Assembly: GCF_900177675.1 (NCBI RefSeq)
Contig: NZ_FXWM01000001.1
Location: 5,899,001-5,963,000, forward strand
Length of the DNA: 64,000 nucleotides
Origin: Bacillus sp. OV166
GTDB taxonomy: Bacteria; Bacillota; Bacilli; Bacillales; Cytobacillaceae
Direction of reading: 5' to 3'
A program made the translations under genes and the position numbers. This document shows, in pieces, positions 63,722-64,000 of this stretch (position 1 is its first letter; every line of letters starts with the position of its first letter). The notes beneath the pieces were generated by a model that worked only from the letters and a program-made list of their open reading frames with translations, was not told the origin of the DNA and ran no database searches.

Positions 63722-63928
63722 TGCAATCGATTACACTTAATATCAAAATAGAAATGAATTAGAATGAATAGAGATATTGAAATTAGTGTAATATTCATAA
63801 TGAAAATTTAGTAATCGAACCTCAAAATGTAATGGATTACATTTTGGTCGAAAAAAAATTTCTATTTGTTATTGAGCAAATATGAATTTTTTCTCTTTTT
63901 TTCGACACCCTTATTGTAATCGATTACA
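63722..63928. promoter_or_regulatory. triplet of TGTAATCGATTACA-type operators upstream of the polyol operon
   Basis: TGCAATCGATTACA (63722-63735), TGTAATGGATTACA (63828-63841) and TGTAATCGATTACA (63915-63928), with centres 106 and 87 bp apart. A further half-site GTAATCGA is at 63811. The matching triplet at 58550-58793 implies one regulon. No regulator gene for it is in the window; it may lie to the right of position 64000. The region 63657-64000 otherwise has no gene. Confidence 0.78.
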
Positions 63929-64000
63929 GAATATAATTCAATATTTTTTTTAACTTCCCTGATTCTTTTTTGTAAGTAGGCATCAAAATCGTTCCCCATA

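Noticed and set aside
58550..63928. Repeated TGTAATCGATTACA as a CRISPR-like or satellite repeat
   Set aside because: Spacing is irregular (87-134 bp), units are 14 bp palindromes confined to two promoter regions; operators explain them better.

Overview
This 64 kb window is a carbohydrate-catabolism island from a low-GC Gram-positive bacterium, most likely a Bacillaceae member (Bacillus or a close genus). The assignment rests on Bacillus-like IolA/IolC/IolG, ManA, KipI/KipA (PxpB/PxpC) and YcsG/YcsI homologues, strong AAGGAGG-type ribosome binding sites, cre-like sites, and lipoprotein signal peptides. Almost everything is on the minus strand, so operons read right to left. No rRNA, tRNA, CRISPR array, transposase or origin was recognised.

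Layout by coordinate. 0.2-3.8 kb: a short inositol operon (iolG-iolC-iolA). 4-13.6 kb: an autoregulated LacI operon with an ABC importer, a PHP-type metallohydrolase, an aldo/keto reductase, a TIM-barrel isomerase and a GH38-like DUF5054 protein; its promoter carries a cre and three AAACCGGTTT-type operators. 14.2-15.8 kb: a GNAT acetyltransferase and an AadK-like aminoglycoside 6-adenylyltransferase. 15.9-28.5 kb: two related operons, each preceded by a GntR/LacI hybrid regulator. One has an ABC importer, a sugar isomerase and two Gfo/Idh/MocA dehydrogenases. The other is decaying: two dehydrogenases remain, with a frameshifted isomerase and a GH2 glycosidase remnant.

28.7-42.1 kb: a mannoside locus. 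A GH2 beta-mannosidase operon (with zinc alcohol dehydrogenase, MFS carrier, ROK kinase and mannose-6-phosphate isomerase) lies downstream of an ABC importer - GH13 glucosidase - DUF1861 - GH130 phosphorylase operon. A divergent LacI gene (42.6 kb) faces it. 43.6-45.1 kb: a P-loop kinase-like gene and a GC-rich phosphotransferase of the aminoglycoside type. 45.2-47 kb: a phytanoyl-CoA dioxygenase-like gene divergent from an AraC regulator. 47-53.9 kb: an EamA exporter, then a 5-oxoproline/glutamate locus split into two divergent units (pxpA, NRAMP-like, DUF1445; and pxpB-pxpC) with an IclR regulator. 53.9-55.2 kb: a gene-poor stretch with a truncated ORF and orphan operators. 55.3-64 kb: a polyol or cyclitol operon pair (glucokinase-type ROK, two dehydrogenases, two isomerases, CsbX/RbtT-type MFS carrier, SDR, monooxygenase-fold protein), marked by six copies of a TGTAATCGATTACA-type operator.

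Together the genes import oligosaccharides and polyols through three ABC systems and two MFS carriers. None of the ABC systems has its own ATPase, so a shared MsmX-type ATPase elsewhere is implied. The sugars are then cleaved by hydrolysis, by phosphorolysis, or (inferred) by oxidation with Gfo/Idh/MocA enzymes followed by TIM-barrel isomerases or lyases. There are seven Gfo/Idh/MocA genes and five sugar isomerase genes (one broken). Local repressors of the LacI and GntR types, plus CcpA sites, probably control this. The least understood units are the LacI-PHP-DUF5054 operon (4-13.6 kb) and the operator-rich polyol region (56-64 kb).
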